A DNA stretch of 64,000 nucleotides from Desulfobacterium sp. (GTDB lineage: Bacteria; Desulfobacterota; Desulfobacteria; Desulfobacterales; Desulfobacteraceae), in the NCBI GenBank assembly GCA_030145245.1, contig JAQYWC010000005.1:1-64000 (forward strand), in the 5' to 3' direction. The notes under the pieces were generated by a model. That model saw only the letters and a program-made list of their open reading frames with translations. It was not told the origin of the DNA and did not search any database. A program made the translations under genes and the position numbers. Numbering within the stretch: position 1 is the stretch's first letter; each line of letters starts with the position of its first letter. This document shows positions 44,548-52,835 of this stretch, piece by piece.

Positions 44548-45918
44548 TTAGAAGATGCCAAGGGAGTGGAGAAAGACGATGGCAATGCCCATGGGGGCAA
44601 GATACTTGGCCGTGAACATGAACGCCCCCACAAAGGGGATCTTGCGCTTTCCCTTGCAGGTGAGCTCATCCTCTGTCTTGTGCCGTTTGAGCACCCATCC
44701 CACAAAGAGCACGGAGATGGCTCCGCCAATGGGCATCTCCACGTTGGACACGGCAAAATCGGCAAGGTCAAAGAAATTTTTACCAAAGAAGGTGAGCTGC
44801 TCCTGGTACTCGCCCATGGAGAGGGAACAGACCACTCCCACAGAAGCGATGAGCCCTGTGAGCAGCAGGGTTGCCCGCTGCCTGGACATTCCCAGATCCT
44901 CGGACACATAGGCCACGCTCACCTCCAGCATGGAGATGGATGAGGTCAGGGCTGCCACGGTCAGGAGCACAAAAAAGAGCACACAGAAAAAGTACCCGCC
45001 GGGCATCTGGGCAAAGAGATTAGGCAGGGTCACGAAAACCAGCCCCGGTCCCTGGCCGGGCTCCACCCCAAAGGCAAACACGGCCGGAAAGATGGCAATC
45101 CCCGCAAGCAGAGCAATGACGGTATCGGCAATGCAGATCTGCACGGCCGTGGTGGCAAGATCCTCCTCCTTGTCAATATAGGAGCCGTAGGTGATCATGG
45201 CACCCACCCCAAGGCTCAGGGTGAAGAAGGCGTGACCCAGGGCGTCCAGCACCCCGGCTGCCGAGAGCTTTGAGAAATCGGGCTTAAAGAGAAAGGCAAT
45301 GCCTGCCCCGGCACCGGGAAGGGTGAGGGACCGGATGCACAACAGCAGGATGATGCCCAGCAGCACCGGCATCATCATCTTTGAGAACGCCTCGATTCCT
45401 TTCTTGACCCCGGCATAGACCACCCCGGCTGTGATGGACATGAAGATCAGCTGGCACACAATGGGTTTCACAGGGGAAACAATGAAGCTGCCGAACATCT
45501 CCCCCACCTGGGCAGGACTTTTTCCGGCAAACCCGTTGGATGCGGCCTTGACAATGTACTCCAGGGACCAGCCCGCCACAACCCCGTAGAAACTGAGCAC
45601 GGTGGCGCTTCCGAACAGGGCGAGGAACCCGCCCAGGAGCCAGGGGCTCCGTTTCCCTGACAGGGACCGGAAGGAGCTGACAACGCTGCCCCCTCCCCTG
45701 CGGCCGATGATGAAATCGGATATGAGAACCGGCAGGCCGATGAGAGCGATGCAGCAGAGATAAACGATGATAAAGGCAGCACCGCCGTTCTTGCCCGTGA
45801 TGTAGGGAAATTTCCAGATGTTTCCAAGGCCGATGGCTGAGCCTGCGGCAACGGCGATAATTGACAACCGGCTGCTGAACATGGGCCGGTTTTGGGGTTT
45901 CCCCGTGGGTGAATCCAT
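44548..45918 (-). CDS. SNF-family sodium:solute symporter, copy 2
   Basis: 456 aa from the ATG at 45918 (AGGAC upstream); an in-frame start at 45972 would add an improbable leader made of the CTGT repeat. Nearly the same protein as 33780-35150: RLSIIAVAAGSAIGLGNIW, KNGGAAFIIVYLCC, EPGQGPGLVFVTLPN, SLSMGEYQEQLTFFGKNFFD. LeuT fold, ~11-12 membrane segments. Two similar transporters, each next to a paralogous GntR gene, show that a transporter/regulator block was duplicated. Confidence 0.9.
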   Translation of the reverse strand: MDSPTGKPQNRPMFSSRLSIIAVAAGSAIGLGNIWKFPYITGKNGGAAFIIVYLCCIALIGLPVLISDFIIGRRGGGSVVSSFRSLSGKRSPWLLGGFLALFGSATVLSFYGVVAGWSLEYIVKAASNGFAGKSPAQVGEMFGSFIVSPVKPIVCQLIFMSITAGVVYAGVKKGIEAFSKMMMPVLLGIILLLCIRSLTLPGAGAGIAFLFKPDFSKLSAAGVLDALGHAFFTLSLGVGAMITYGSYIDKEEDLATTAVQICIADTVIALLAGIAIFPAVFAFGVEPGQGPGLVFVTLPNLFAQMPGGYFFCVLFFVLLTVAALTSSISMLEVSVAYVSEDLGMSRQRATLLLTGLIASVGVVCSLSMGEYQEQLTFFGKNFFDLADFAVSNVEMPIGGAISVLFVGWVLKRHKTEDELTCKGKRKIPFVGAFMFTAKYLAPMGIAIVFLHSLGIF

Positions 45919-45927
45919 GATTTTGTC

Positions 45928-45947
45928 CTGTCTGTCTGTCTGTCTGT
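45928..45947. repeat. (CTGT)5 microsatellite in the SNF2 leader
   Basis: Five perfect CTGT units immediately upstream of the SNF2 ribosome site. Unit number changes would alter the leader length, and would shift frame if the upstream ATG at 45972 were used. The paralogue SNF1 lacks this run. Confidence 0.8.
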
Positions 45948-46040
45948 TTTCCGGTATCCTGCGATAAACCATTTGCCCTGGTTGTTACCGGCTCGGGATA
46001 CCAAAAAAACGACGCCAACAATCATGTTCCAGGGAAAGGT

Positions 46041-46069
46041 TGTATACTATAAATCCGTTTTTTATGCAA
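46041..46069 (-). promoter_or_regulatory. Sigma70-like promoter of SNF transporter 2
   Basis: Minus strand TTGCAT (46069-46064), 17-bp spacer, TATACA (46046-46041). The upstream block ATTTCAACAGGTTGCA is the same as before SNF1 at 35288. The rest of 46070-46339 holds only the terminator at 46140. Confidence 0.55.
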
Positions 46070-46139
46070 CCTGTTGAAATTGCGCGAACAAGCGCTGATG
46101 GGCATCTGACGGAGATCCTCCTGCTCCCGGACGCAAAAC

Positions 46140-46169
46140 GGCCGGTGGAGACGTTAATCTCCACCGGCC
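46140..46169 (-). terminator. Terminator-like hairpin after the ETF/Fe-S operon
   Basis: Perfect 12-bp stem GGCCGGTGGAGA / TCTCCACCGGCC with a 6-base loop; on the minus strand followed by GTTTTG. It lies 170 bp past the stop of the 46340-48355 gene, in the right orientation for that operon. Confidence 0.65.
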
Positions 46170-46339
46170 GCTGCATTGGCAGGAATCGGACTACTGGGGG
46201 TTACGGGATCTTCAACTCAATTGCCGGTGACCCCTGCCAAAGTGTTACGGGTTATTCCAACCCGGACAAGCCGGAACCAAAGATTTTTCTGCTTCTCTTG
46301 CCAAAACGACACGGGAAGCAGAGCTAAGAAGCTAAAACA

Positions 46340-48355
46340 TCAGAGGGTTGCCTCATCAACGATTTCGGCCAGATCCCTGACCTCCATCTTGCTCTCCCTG
46401 CCGCTGTCCTTGATGCCGTCGCTGAGCATGGTGATACAGAAGGGACAGGCCGCGGAAACGATATCAGCCCCTGTGTCCATGGCCTCCAGGGCGCGCTCGT
46501 TGTTGATGCGCTTTCCAATGGTCTCTTCCATGAACATGCGGCCTCCGCCGGCGCCGCAGCACATGCCGTTGTCCCCGTGCTTCTCCATCTCAACCACCTT
46601 GGTGGCGTAGTTGACCTTTGAGAGCACTTCCCTTGGCGAGTCGTAGATGTTGTTCCACCGGCCAAGGTAGCAGGAGTCATGGAAGGTGATCTTTCCAAAA
46701 TCCTTGCCGCTGGTCTTGAGCCGTCCCTGGTTCAGGAGCTCAAGGATGAAATCCGTGTGGTGCACCACTTCATAGTCTGCGCCGAACTGGGGATACTCGT
46801 TCTTGATGGTGTTGAAACAGTGGGGGCAGCCCGTGAGGATCTTCTTGGGCTTGTACTGGTTGAGCACCTCCACGTTCTCCTGGATCATCATCTGGGCCAG
46901 GTATTCGTTTCCGCACCGCCTTGCCATGTCGCCGTTGCACCGTTCCTCATCACCGAGGATGGCAAAGTTGACGCCGGCCTTCTTGAGAATGCTCACAATG
47001 GCCCGGGAGGTCTTGATGCCCCGGTCGTCATAGGAGCCGGCACAACCGACAAAATAGAGAATGTCTGCATCCGGGTTGTCCCGCATCAGGGGAACGTCCA
47101 GATCCTTGCACCAGTTGGCCCGGGTGTCTGCGCTGAAGCCCCAGGGGTTGGACTGGTTTTCGAGATTGGTAAAGGTGTCCTGGAGCTCAGCCGGGAAATC
47201 CGCTTCCATGAGCACCTGGAATTTTCTGGCTTCCAGGATGATGTCAAGGTGCTGGATGTTGACGGGACAGATATCCTCGCATCCCCGGCAGGATGTACAG
47301 GACCACAGGGCTTCCTTGCTGATCCGTGCGCCCTCCTCCCCCACAAGCAGGGGAATGGTTTCCAGGTCACCGTCTTCGGCCATCAGGGTTTCGGCATGCT
47401 CGAACAGCTCCACCTTGGCCTCGTGGATCATCTCCTTGGGAGAAAGGGGTTTGCCGGTGAAATTGGCGGGACACCTTTCCTCGCAACGTCCGCACTCGGT
47501 GCAGGAGTAGAGATCGAGCACATGTTTCCAGTCGAACTCAGACACCTTGGAAAGTCCGAAGGTCTCTGCATCCTCGTCCTCGATGTCGGTCTTGATCATG
47601 GGTTTTTCAACATCAAGGGGCTTGTAGAAAACATTGGGAATGCCGGCCAGGAGATGAAGATGCTTGGAACCGGGAATGTAGATCATGAAACCCACGATGG
47701 TCAACATATGGATCCAGTAAGAAAGCTCAAGCCCAAAGGTCTTTGCCGACAGGGATAGGTCGCTGAGCCCGAACATGGAGGAAAGGATTGCGGAGAATGA
47801 AAAGCAGGCCCCGTAATCAAAACCATCGCTGGGCATGACCATGTGAAAGGCATTGTAAAAATGAAATGTGATGATGATGACCGAAGTAAAGAGGATGATG
47901 AACTTGGCATCATTCCCGTTGGTAAGGTAATCGGGTTTCACCACCAAACGCCGGTACAGGCCGTAGCCAAGCCCCATGAGAACAAAAAAGGCGAGCACAT
48001 CGGCCGCCGTGAGATACAACGTGAAGAACCCGGGAAACATATGGGCAACACTGAAGTGGGGGAAGATCCCCTGGACCATCAGCTCCAGGGAGTGGGGCTG
48101 GACCGCCAGGAATCCGAAAAAGATAAAGGTGTGGGCAATACCGGGCCACTTTTTACGTCTAACATTGGACTGGCCCAGGATATCGGAGACCAGAACCCTG
48201 ACCCGTTCGCCGATGCGGTCCGGCAGAATTTTTCTCTCTCCCCGCACCGATTGCATGATATTGACAAGCTTGCGTACCCGAATGTAAAAGTAGCGAAACC
48301 CGGCGGACAAAAGACACGCCATCAGTAAGGCTTTCACAATAGTATAGATTTCCAT
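46340..48355 (-). CDS. ETF-linked membrane Fe-S oxidoreductase (HdrD-like, EMO type)
   Basis: 671 codons. Residues ~1-240 hold about six transmembrane helices with a NarI-like layout. Then two 4Fe-4S ferredoxin motifs (CTECGRCEERCPANF, CTSCRGCEDICPVN) and two CCG domains (FVGCAGSYD, CPHCFNTIKNEYP, HDSCYLGRW, CCGAGGGRMFM). This architecture is known from ETF:(methyl)menaquinone oxidoreductases of syntrophs and sulfate reducers. It takes electrons from reduced ETF into the menaquinone pool. Downstream of etfBA on the same strand, so it serves the flavin-linked demethylation step. Confidence 0.9.
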   Translation of the reverse strand: MEIYTIVKALLMACLLSAGFRYFYIRVRKLVNIMQSVRGERKILPDRIGERVRVLVSDILGQSNVRRKKWPGIAHTFIFFGFLAVQPHSLELMVQGIFPHFSVAHMFPGFFTLYLTAADVLAFFVLMGLGYGLYRRLVVKPDYLTNGNDAKFIILFTSVIIITFHFYNAFHMVMPSDGFDYGACFSFSAILSSMFGLSDLSLSAKTFGLELSYWIHMLTIVGFMIYIPGSKHLHLLAGIPNVFYKPLDVEKPMIKTDIEDEDAETFGLSKVSEFDWKHVLDLYSCTECGRCEERCPANFTGKPLSPKEMIHEAKVELFEHAETLMAEDGDLETIPLLVGEEGARISKEALWSCTSCRGCEDICPVNIQHLDIILEARKFQVLMEADFPAELQDTFTNLENQSNPWGFSADTRANWCKDLDVPLMRDNPDADILYFVGCAGSYDDRGIKTSRAIVSILKKAGVNFAILGDEERCNGDMARRCGNEYLAQMMIQENVEVLNQYKPKKILTGCPHCFNTIKNEYPQFGADYEVVHHTDFILELLNQGRLKTSGKDFGKITFHDSCYLGRWNNIYDSPREVLSKVNYATKVVEMEKHGDNGMCCGAGGGRMFMEETIGKRINNERALEAMDTGADIVSAACPFCITMLSDGIKDSGRESKMEVRDLAEIVDEATL

Positions 48356-48408
48356 CGCGTTTCCTAAAATTGGGTGAAAAATGACTGCATTTATCTACAT
48401 TCGCACTC

Positions 48409-48468
48409 GCACTCGAATTGAGACCTGTTTTGCCGATTGCAATAAAAATGGGCTCAATTCATATGCGA
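48409..48468 (-). repeat. Dispersed palindromic intergenic element, copy B
   Basis: GCACTCGAATTGAGACCTG to CTCAATTCATATGCGA; the reverse complement of the element at 16589-16645 with a diverged centre. Lies in the 174-bp gap between etfA and the Fe-S oxidoreductase gene, so it would be part of that operon's transcript. Confidence 0.6.
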
Positions 48469-48529
48469 GGCGTTATAAGGGGAGCAGCAGTAGCAAAAAT
48501 GCCGATCCCCTGCAATTATAAACCGGATC

Positions 48530-49477
48530 CTATTTTTTCAGGGCGGCGGTCAGGGCGGGAACCACCTCAAAGAGATCCCCTACGATGCCGTAGTCGCACT
48601 TGGTGAAAATGGGAGCATCCTTGTCATTGTTGATGGCCACGATCACTTTTGAAGTTTTCATGCCGGCAAAATGCTGAACCGAGCCGGAGAGTCCGCAACC
48701 GATATAGAGCTTGGGACTTACGATCTTGCCTGTCTGGCCCACCTGCATGGCATGGGAGGCAAAACCTGAATCAACGGCAACCCTTGAGGCACCCACAGCT
48801 CCGCCCATGGCGTTTGCGCACTCCTCCAGGATGGAGAAATTATCCTTGGAACCGATGGGCCGGCCGCCGGTGACAATAACGTTTGCCTCGGAAAGGTCCA
48901 CCTTGCCGGAATCGCTGGTCTTCACCTCTTTGATCACAAGCTTTCCATCGTCTGCCGCATCTGCTGTAAAGGCCTCAGCCGCGATGTCGCAGGGGGCCTC
49001 GGTCTCCTCGATGGCATTGGGACGGATGGCGCAGAGGAACAGGTCGCCGGAAAGCTTCAGGGTGGCTTCGGTCTTGCCTGCAAAATAGGTTTTGACACAG
49101 GTGCCGGCCTCAAGATCAACACCGATGCAGTCAAGGCCGAGACCGGAATTTGTTGCCGCGGCCATGCGTGCCAGCAGATCCTTGCCCCTGCTGCTGCTCA
49201 GGGCCAGGAGTGCGGTTATCTCAAAGTTTTTCATTGCAGCAACAAGGGACGCTGCCTGGAGATCGGGTTTCTTTGAAAAGTCACCGTCATTTGAACCGAC
49301 AGCGATCACTTTAGACACGCCATAGGTTTTCAGGTCGTCCTGAAAGGCGGTTGCATCTCCCTCGAGAACGAAGGCACAGATCTCGTTGCCTGCGCCCCTG
49401 GCTGCTGTGAGGACACCGAAATTGGCGGGTTTTACACTATTTTCGTTTGTTTCAATCAATACACCGATTCTTGCCAT
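48530..49477 (-). CDS. etfA: Electron transfer flavoprotein alpha subunit
   Basis: 315 aa from the ATG at 49477 (GGGAG upstream). N-terminal domain MARIGVLIETN; C-terminal FAD domain with VIVTGGRPIGSKDNFSI, GAVGASRVAVDSGFA, QVGQTGKIVSPKLYIGCG(L)SGSVQH and VAINNDKDAPIF. Forms the heterodimer with EtfB and accepts electrons from dehydrogenases such as the dimethylglycine-dehydrogenase-like protein. Second in etfB-etfA-Fe-S oxidoreductase order. Confidence 0.95.
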   Translation of the reverse strand: MARIGVLIETNENSVKPANFGVLTAARGAGNEICAFVLEGDATAFQDDLKTYGVSKVIAVGSNDGDFSKKPDLQAASLVAAMKNFEITALLALSSSRGKDLLARMAAATNSGLGLDCIGVDLEAGTCVKTYFAGKTEATLKLSGDLFLCAIRPNAIEETEAPCDIAAEAFTADAADDGKLVIKEVKTSDSGKVDLSEANVIVTGGRPIGSKDNFSILEECANAMGGAVGASRVAVDSGFASHAMQVGQTGKIVSPKLYIGCGLSGSVQHFAGMKTSKVIVAINNDKDAPIFTKCDYGIVGDLFEVVPALTAALKK

Positions 49478-49633
49478 TGTTTTCTCCCGTATATGTCTGA
49501 CTATAGTGCCGGTCAAATGACATGATGCCGACCTTACCATTTTTTATAAGTATCGATATCAATTGGCCTGACCAGAGCAATAAATGACCTGGAATGATTT
49601 AATTGCCGAAAATTTGCAGAAAAAGGGGACAGC

Positions 49634-50401
49634 CTATTCCAAGACCTTGGCCTCGTCCCTGAGAAGTTTAACCAGCGTATCAACCGCTTCTGTCACTGAA
49701 CCTTCGAGCATCTTTGCGTTGGAGCGCTCGGGCACCTGCTCAAGAGCCACAAGTTCAACAAGTCCTGCCGCATCAACCTTGAGGCTGCCTGCATCAATCT
49801 CATTGACCGGTTTTTTCTTGGCTTTCATGATATCGGGAAGCTTGGGATACCTGACCTCGTTAAGGCCCTTGGTGGCACCCACAACACAGGGGGCGGTCAT
49901 CTCGATCACCTCACGCTCGCCACCACCGATCTCCCGCTCAACAACAACCTTTCCACCGGCATAGGAGAAACCCACAACCTCGGTGGCCACTGGCATTCCA
50001 AGGTTTGCGGCCAGGCGGTAGCAGGTCTGCATGCCTTCTGAGTCGGCAGCCTGTTTTCCGGCAAAGATCATGTCTGCGCCACCGTCATCTTCAATGGCCT
50101 TTTTCAGAATAAGGGCAGTCTCGTCGCTCTCCACAAACTGCTTGTCCGTCTTAATGAGAATTCCCCTGTCACCGCCAATGGCAAGGGCTGCCCGGACAGT
50201 GGTCATGGCACTTGCTTTACCGAGGGTGACAATAACAACCTCTCCACCCTCTTTTTTCACCAGCTGGCTTGCCTCTCCAATGGCATACTCGTCATAGGGG
50301 TTGACAATGAACTTAACAGATTCATCAAAACCGCTGCCACCAACAACTTTGATATTTGCTGCCGTATCAGGAACATGCTTTACACAAACATAAACTCTCA
50401 T
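49634..50401 (-). CDS. etfB: Electron transfer flavoprotein beta subunit
   Basis: 255 codons, AAGGA upstream. MRVYVCVKHVPDT start, VNPYDEYAIGEASQL, VVIVTLGKASAMTTVRAALAIGGDRGILI, DMIFAGKQAADSEGMQTC, and the recognition-loop region GLNEVRYPKLPDIMKAKKKP. First gene of the ETF operon and just downstream of the GntR copy 2 gene. Confidence 0.95.
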   Translation of the reverse strand: MRVYVCVKHVPDTAANIKVVGGSGFDESVKFIVNPYDEYAIGEASQLVKKEGGEVVIVTLGKASAMTTVRAALAIGGDRGILIKTDKQFVESDETALILKKAIEDDGGADMIFAGKQAADSEGMQTCYRLAANLGMPVATEVVGFSYAGGKVVVEREIGGGEREVIEMTAPCVVGATKGLNEVRYPKLPDIMKAKKKPVNEIDAGSLKVDAAGLVELVALEQVPERSNAKMLEGSVTEAVDTLVKLLRDEAKVLE

Positions 50402-50438
50402 TTTTCAATCCTTACCTTGCATGGTTATTGATTAATAG

Positions 50439-50485
50439 TGTACATGTCTATACAGATATATCCACAAAAAATGCAGGCTTGTCAA
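50439..50485 (-). promoter_or_regulatory. Promoter and degenerate GntR operator of etfB
   Basis: Minus strand TTGACA at 50485-50480, a GATATA/TATATC -10 region 17-19 bp on, then CTGTATAGACATGTACA (50455-50439). The last resembles the palindrome GTATAGAACTCTATAC in one half and shares CTGTATAGACAT with 35442-35453. Distance from TTGACA to GTATAG is 26 bp, against 24 bp at the two perfect sites. Confidence 0.55.
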
Positions 50486-50497
50486 CCCAAAAAAACA

Positions 50498-51250
50498 TTA
50501 TTTTTTGGATCGATACTCACCAAGTTCCAGCTCCATTACATATTTATCCCCACGGGAGTAGGAAAAGAGCAGCTCCACCGGGGTATTATTCCTGTCATAG
50601 GTGATGTTCTCCATGAGCAGACCCGCCGCATTTTCCGGCAGATTAAACATGGTTGCAATCTTTTTGGAAAGATTGACGGCCCGGACCACCTGGTGGGAAC
50701 GGACAAGCTCGATGCCGAATTTTTCCGTGATGGCCCGGTAAAGGGAACCGGAGGCTTCCACCACAGTTAGATCCTTAAAGAGGTTATAGGGAAGATAACT
50801 CTCCTCATAAATAAAAGGGGCACCGTCCCCTGTCCTCAGGCGTTTCAGGAGGATCACCCGCCGTTCCGCCCCAAGAACCAGGCGTTCGGCAATATGCTTT
50901 TCCGCCACCATGGGCTCCATCTCAAGGACAATGGTCTTCTCCTCCAGGTTGGCGTTACCAAAATAATCCTTAAAGCTGGCTATCTTGCTGATGTCGTGGT
51001 GGAGTTCCACATAGGGAGATTCACTGACAAAGGAGCCGACACCCTTGACCTTCTTGAGGCGTCCTTCGGACACAAGCTCAGCAATGGCCTGCCTCAGGGT
51101 GTTTCGGTTAACATCACACATCCTTGACAGTTCCACCTCGGAAGGAAGCTTTTCTCCACCCTTAAATCGTCCTGATTCAATAAGCTCCTTGAGCCACTGG
51201 CTGATCTGCAGGTATTTTGGAACCGGATTTTCAAGATTAACTACTACCAT
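50498..51250 (-). CDS. GntR-family regulator with UTRA domain (HutC subfamily), copy 2
   Basis: 250 aa from the ATG at 51250 (AAGGA upstream). HTH part NPVPKYLQISQWLKEL, GEKLPSEVELSRMCDVNRNT, KVKGVGSFVSESP; UTRA part YEESYLPYNLF, LLMENITYDRNNTPVELLFS. Very similar along its whole length to the regulator at 35458. Divergent from the eut operon, with the palindrome in between. No EutV/EutW two-component pair or EutR is seen, so this regulator probably controls eut here. Confidence 0.92.
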   Translation of the reverse strand: MVVVNLENPVPKYLQISQWLKELIESGRFKGGEKLPSEVELSRMCDVNRNTLRQAIAELVSEGRLKKVKGVGSFVSESPYVELHHDISKIASFKDYFGNANLEEKTIVLEMEPMVAEKHIAERLVLGAERRVILLKRLRTGDGAPFIYEESYLPYNLFKDLTVVEASGSLYRAITEKFGIELVRSHQVVRAVNLSKKIATMFNLPENAAGLLMENITYDRNNTPVELLFSYSRGDKYVMELELGEYRSKK

Positions 51251-51294
51251 AATAAGATATCCTTTTTTACTGCGCGTCTGCCATAACTTTTTTA

Positions 51295-51340
51295 TTGACA
51301 AAACTGCGTTATCAATTTATTCCTGTATAGAACTCTATAC
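51295..51340 (+). promoter_or_regulatory. Promoter and palindromic operator of the eut operon
   Basis: TTGACA at 51295-51300 and GTATAGAACTCTATAC at 51325-51340, 24 bp apart, exactly as at 36533-36578. TATTCC at 51318 is a weak -10 candidate with 17-bp spacing. The identical palindrome and geometry before two operons is strong evidence for a shared regulator. Confidence 0.8.
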
Positions 51341-51402
51341 GTAAATAATCAAGGTGTTTTTTTTAATCAACAGAACAAACCAATGGTTTTGACGGACGGA
51401 TT

Positions 51403-51705
51403 ATGGGAAACGTACTGATAGTTGACAGCAGCACCGGCTCATGCACCAAGGTGAGTGAGATCATCACCCACATGCAGCACAATGCCGTGGATGTTCATAC
51501 ACTGGAAAGCAGAATCCCGAAGGCCCGGTCCCGGGCCGAAGAACGCTCCCTCAAAACCCTGATGAAGGCGACCCACCGAAACATCAAACAGGCTTGCTCC
51601 TATCGAGTCTCGCCAGACCACGGCTGGGGTGGAACAACCAAAGCGTGGCATAGAATCTGCTTGTGTTGCTCTCCTGAACAACCCAAACCTCAAGATAAGG
51701 AGTAA
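51403..51705 (+). CDS. Doubtful small protein in the eut leader
   Basis: 100 codons ending 2 bp before the eutS start. The opening ([20 protein letters not shown]) could be a protein, but the latter half looks non-globular and rich in His, Cys, Pro and Arg. The ribosome site is weak. No family recognised. It may be a real eut-leader gene, a relic, or chance; I see no cobalamin riboswitch motif in this leader. Confidence 0.35.
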   Translation: MGNVLIVDSSTGSCTKVSEIITHMQHNAVDVHTLESRIPKARSRAEERSLKTLMKATHRNIKQACSYRVSPDHGWGGTTKAWHRICLCCSPEQPKPQDKE

Positions 51706-51707
51706 CC

Positions 51708-52052
51708 GTGGAAACAAAACAGAGAATGATCCAGGAGTATGTTCCGGGAAAGCAGTTGACCCTCCTCCACATCATTGCAAGTCCCCAGCAGACTATCCAT
51801 AAAAACCTGGGACTCGACGACTCCTGCGGCAACGCCCTCGGCATCCTGACCATCACCCCCGGGGAAGCTGTCATCATTGCTGCGGACGTTGCCACAAAAG
51901 CTGCCGGCGTTGACATAGGATTCCTTGACAGGTTCGGGGGGGCTCTGGTAATTACGGGCGATGTTTCAAGCGTCGAATCCTCCATGAACGAGGTACTCGC
52001 GGTGTTTGGCAATGTTTTAAAATTCAGTGTGGTGGAGATCACACGTTCATAG
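51708..52052 (+). CDS. eutS: Microcompartment shell protein EutS
   Basis: 114 codons, GTG start with AAGGAG 8 nt upstream. Circularly permuted BMC-H fold: [69 protein letters not shown]. Forms hexagonal shell tiles of the ethanolamine compartment. First recognised gene of the operon, as in many eut loci. Confidence 0.95.
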   Translation: METKQRMIQEYVPGKQLTLLHIIASPQQTIHKNLGLDDSCGNALGILTITPGEAVIIAADVATKAAGVDIGFLDRFGGALVITGDVSSVESSMNEVLAVFGNVLKFSVVEITRS

Positions 52053-52065
52053 AGGAGAGCGAAGA

Positions 52066-52488
52066 ATGAAAAAGACCATGCTCGTGGGCAAAACCGGCTG
52101 CGGCAAGACCACCCTGATCCAGGCCATCCAGGGAAGGACCATCACCTATAAAAAGACCCAGGCCGTGAGTTTTTGCGACGACATCATCGACACCCCGGGT
52201 GAATTTGTCGAGAACCGGCGCTTCTACTCAGCCCTCATGGCCACATCCACCCCCTGCGAGATCATCGGGCTTATCCAGGACGCCACGGCAAGCCACAGCA
52301 TCTTCCCCCCCAAATTCGGTTCCATGTTCAACAAACCCATCATCGGCGTGATCTCCAAGACCGATCGGGAGGGATGCAATATTGAAAGGGCTGAGAAGTT
52401 CCTCAAATGGGCCGGTGCCCAGGAGATCTTTCTCACAAGCTCAATTGACAACATCGGCATCAAGCCCCTGCTCGAGCACCTCAGCTAA
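52066..52488 (+). CDS. eutP: EutP-family P-loop protein
   Basis: 140 aa from the ATG at 52066 (GGAG upstream). Walker A MLVGKTGCGKTTL, DTPGEF switch II, ISKTDREG as the base-specificity motif. EutP is a small Ras-like nucleotidase reported to have acetate-kinase activity; with PduL it could complete acetyl phosphate to acetate and ATP. Usual length and usual neighbour of eutS. Confidence 0.93.
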   Translation: MKKTMLVGKTGCGKTTLIQAIQGRTITYKKTQAVSFCDDIIDTPGEFVENRRFYSALMATSTPCEIIGLIQDATASHSIFPPKFGSMFNKPIIGVISKTDREGCNIERAEKFLKWAGAQEIFLTSSIDNIGIKPLLEHLS

Positions 52489-52508
52489 TAACCGAGGGCA
52501 CGACAGCC

Positions 52509-52579
52509 GGGGTCAGGCTTTTTTTATTGCATCAAACTTAGCCACACTTTAACAAAACCAATAAAGAAAGCCTGACCCC
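52509..52579. repeat. GGGGTCAGGCTT inverted repeat element
   Basis: GGGGTCAGGCTT (52509-52520) and AAGCCTGACCCC (52568-52579) enclose a 47-bp AT-rich centre. It belongs to the family at 44280 and 59432. The following 52580-52835 holds no supported gene apart from the eutB ribosome site; an 80-codon frame there looks accidental. Confidence 0.75.
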
Positions 52580-52835
52580 AAAGACTGGACAGATGTCCAC
52601 TTTTAGTGAACAAACCTTGAATTTTAAAGGAGAGGACAGACACACAGCCAAACAAATTTGCGCTTTTACCAGCAGTTCAACACCTTGTTTTCCCAGCACA
52701 ACCAAGCCCCGTGCCGGCAAAACAGCAATAAAGTACCGATTAACAGGCGCGTTGGCCGCAGAATTGCACAATAGACAAAAAAATCCAGATAAAGGTTTCA
52801 ATCGAGGATCAACAACAATTGAAGGAGTTATCTAA

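Noticed and set aside
51341-51707. Cobalamin riboswitch in the eut leader
   Set aside because: Expected because eut is B12-dependent, but I could not find a B12-box-like core. A GGCCCGG/CCGGGCC hairpin is present but not diagnostic.
52593-52835. 80-codon frame between eutP and eutB
   Set aside because: No ribosome site, low-complexity composition, and it starts at the edge of a repeat element.
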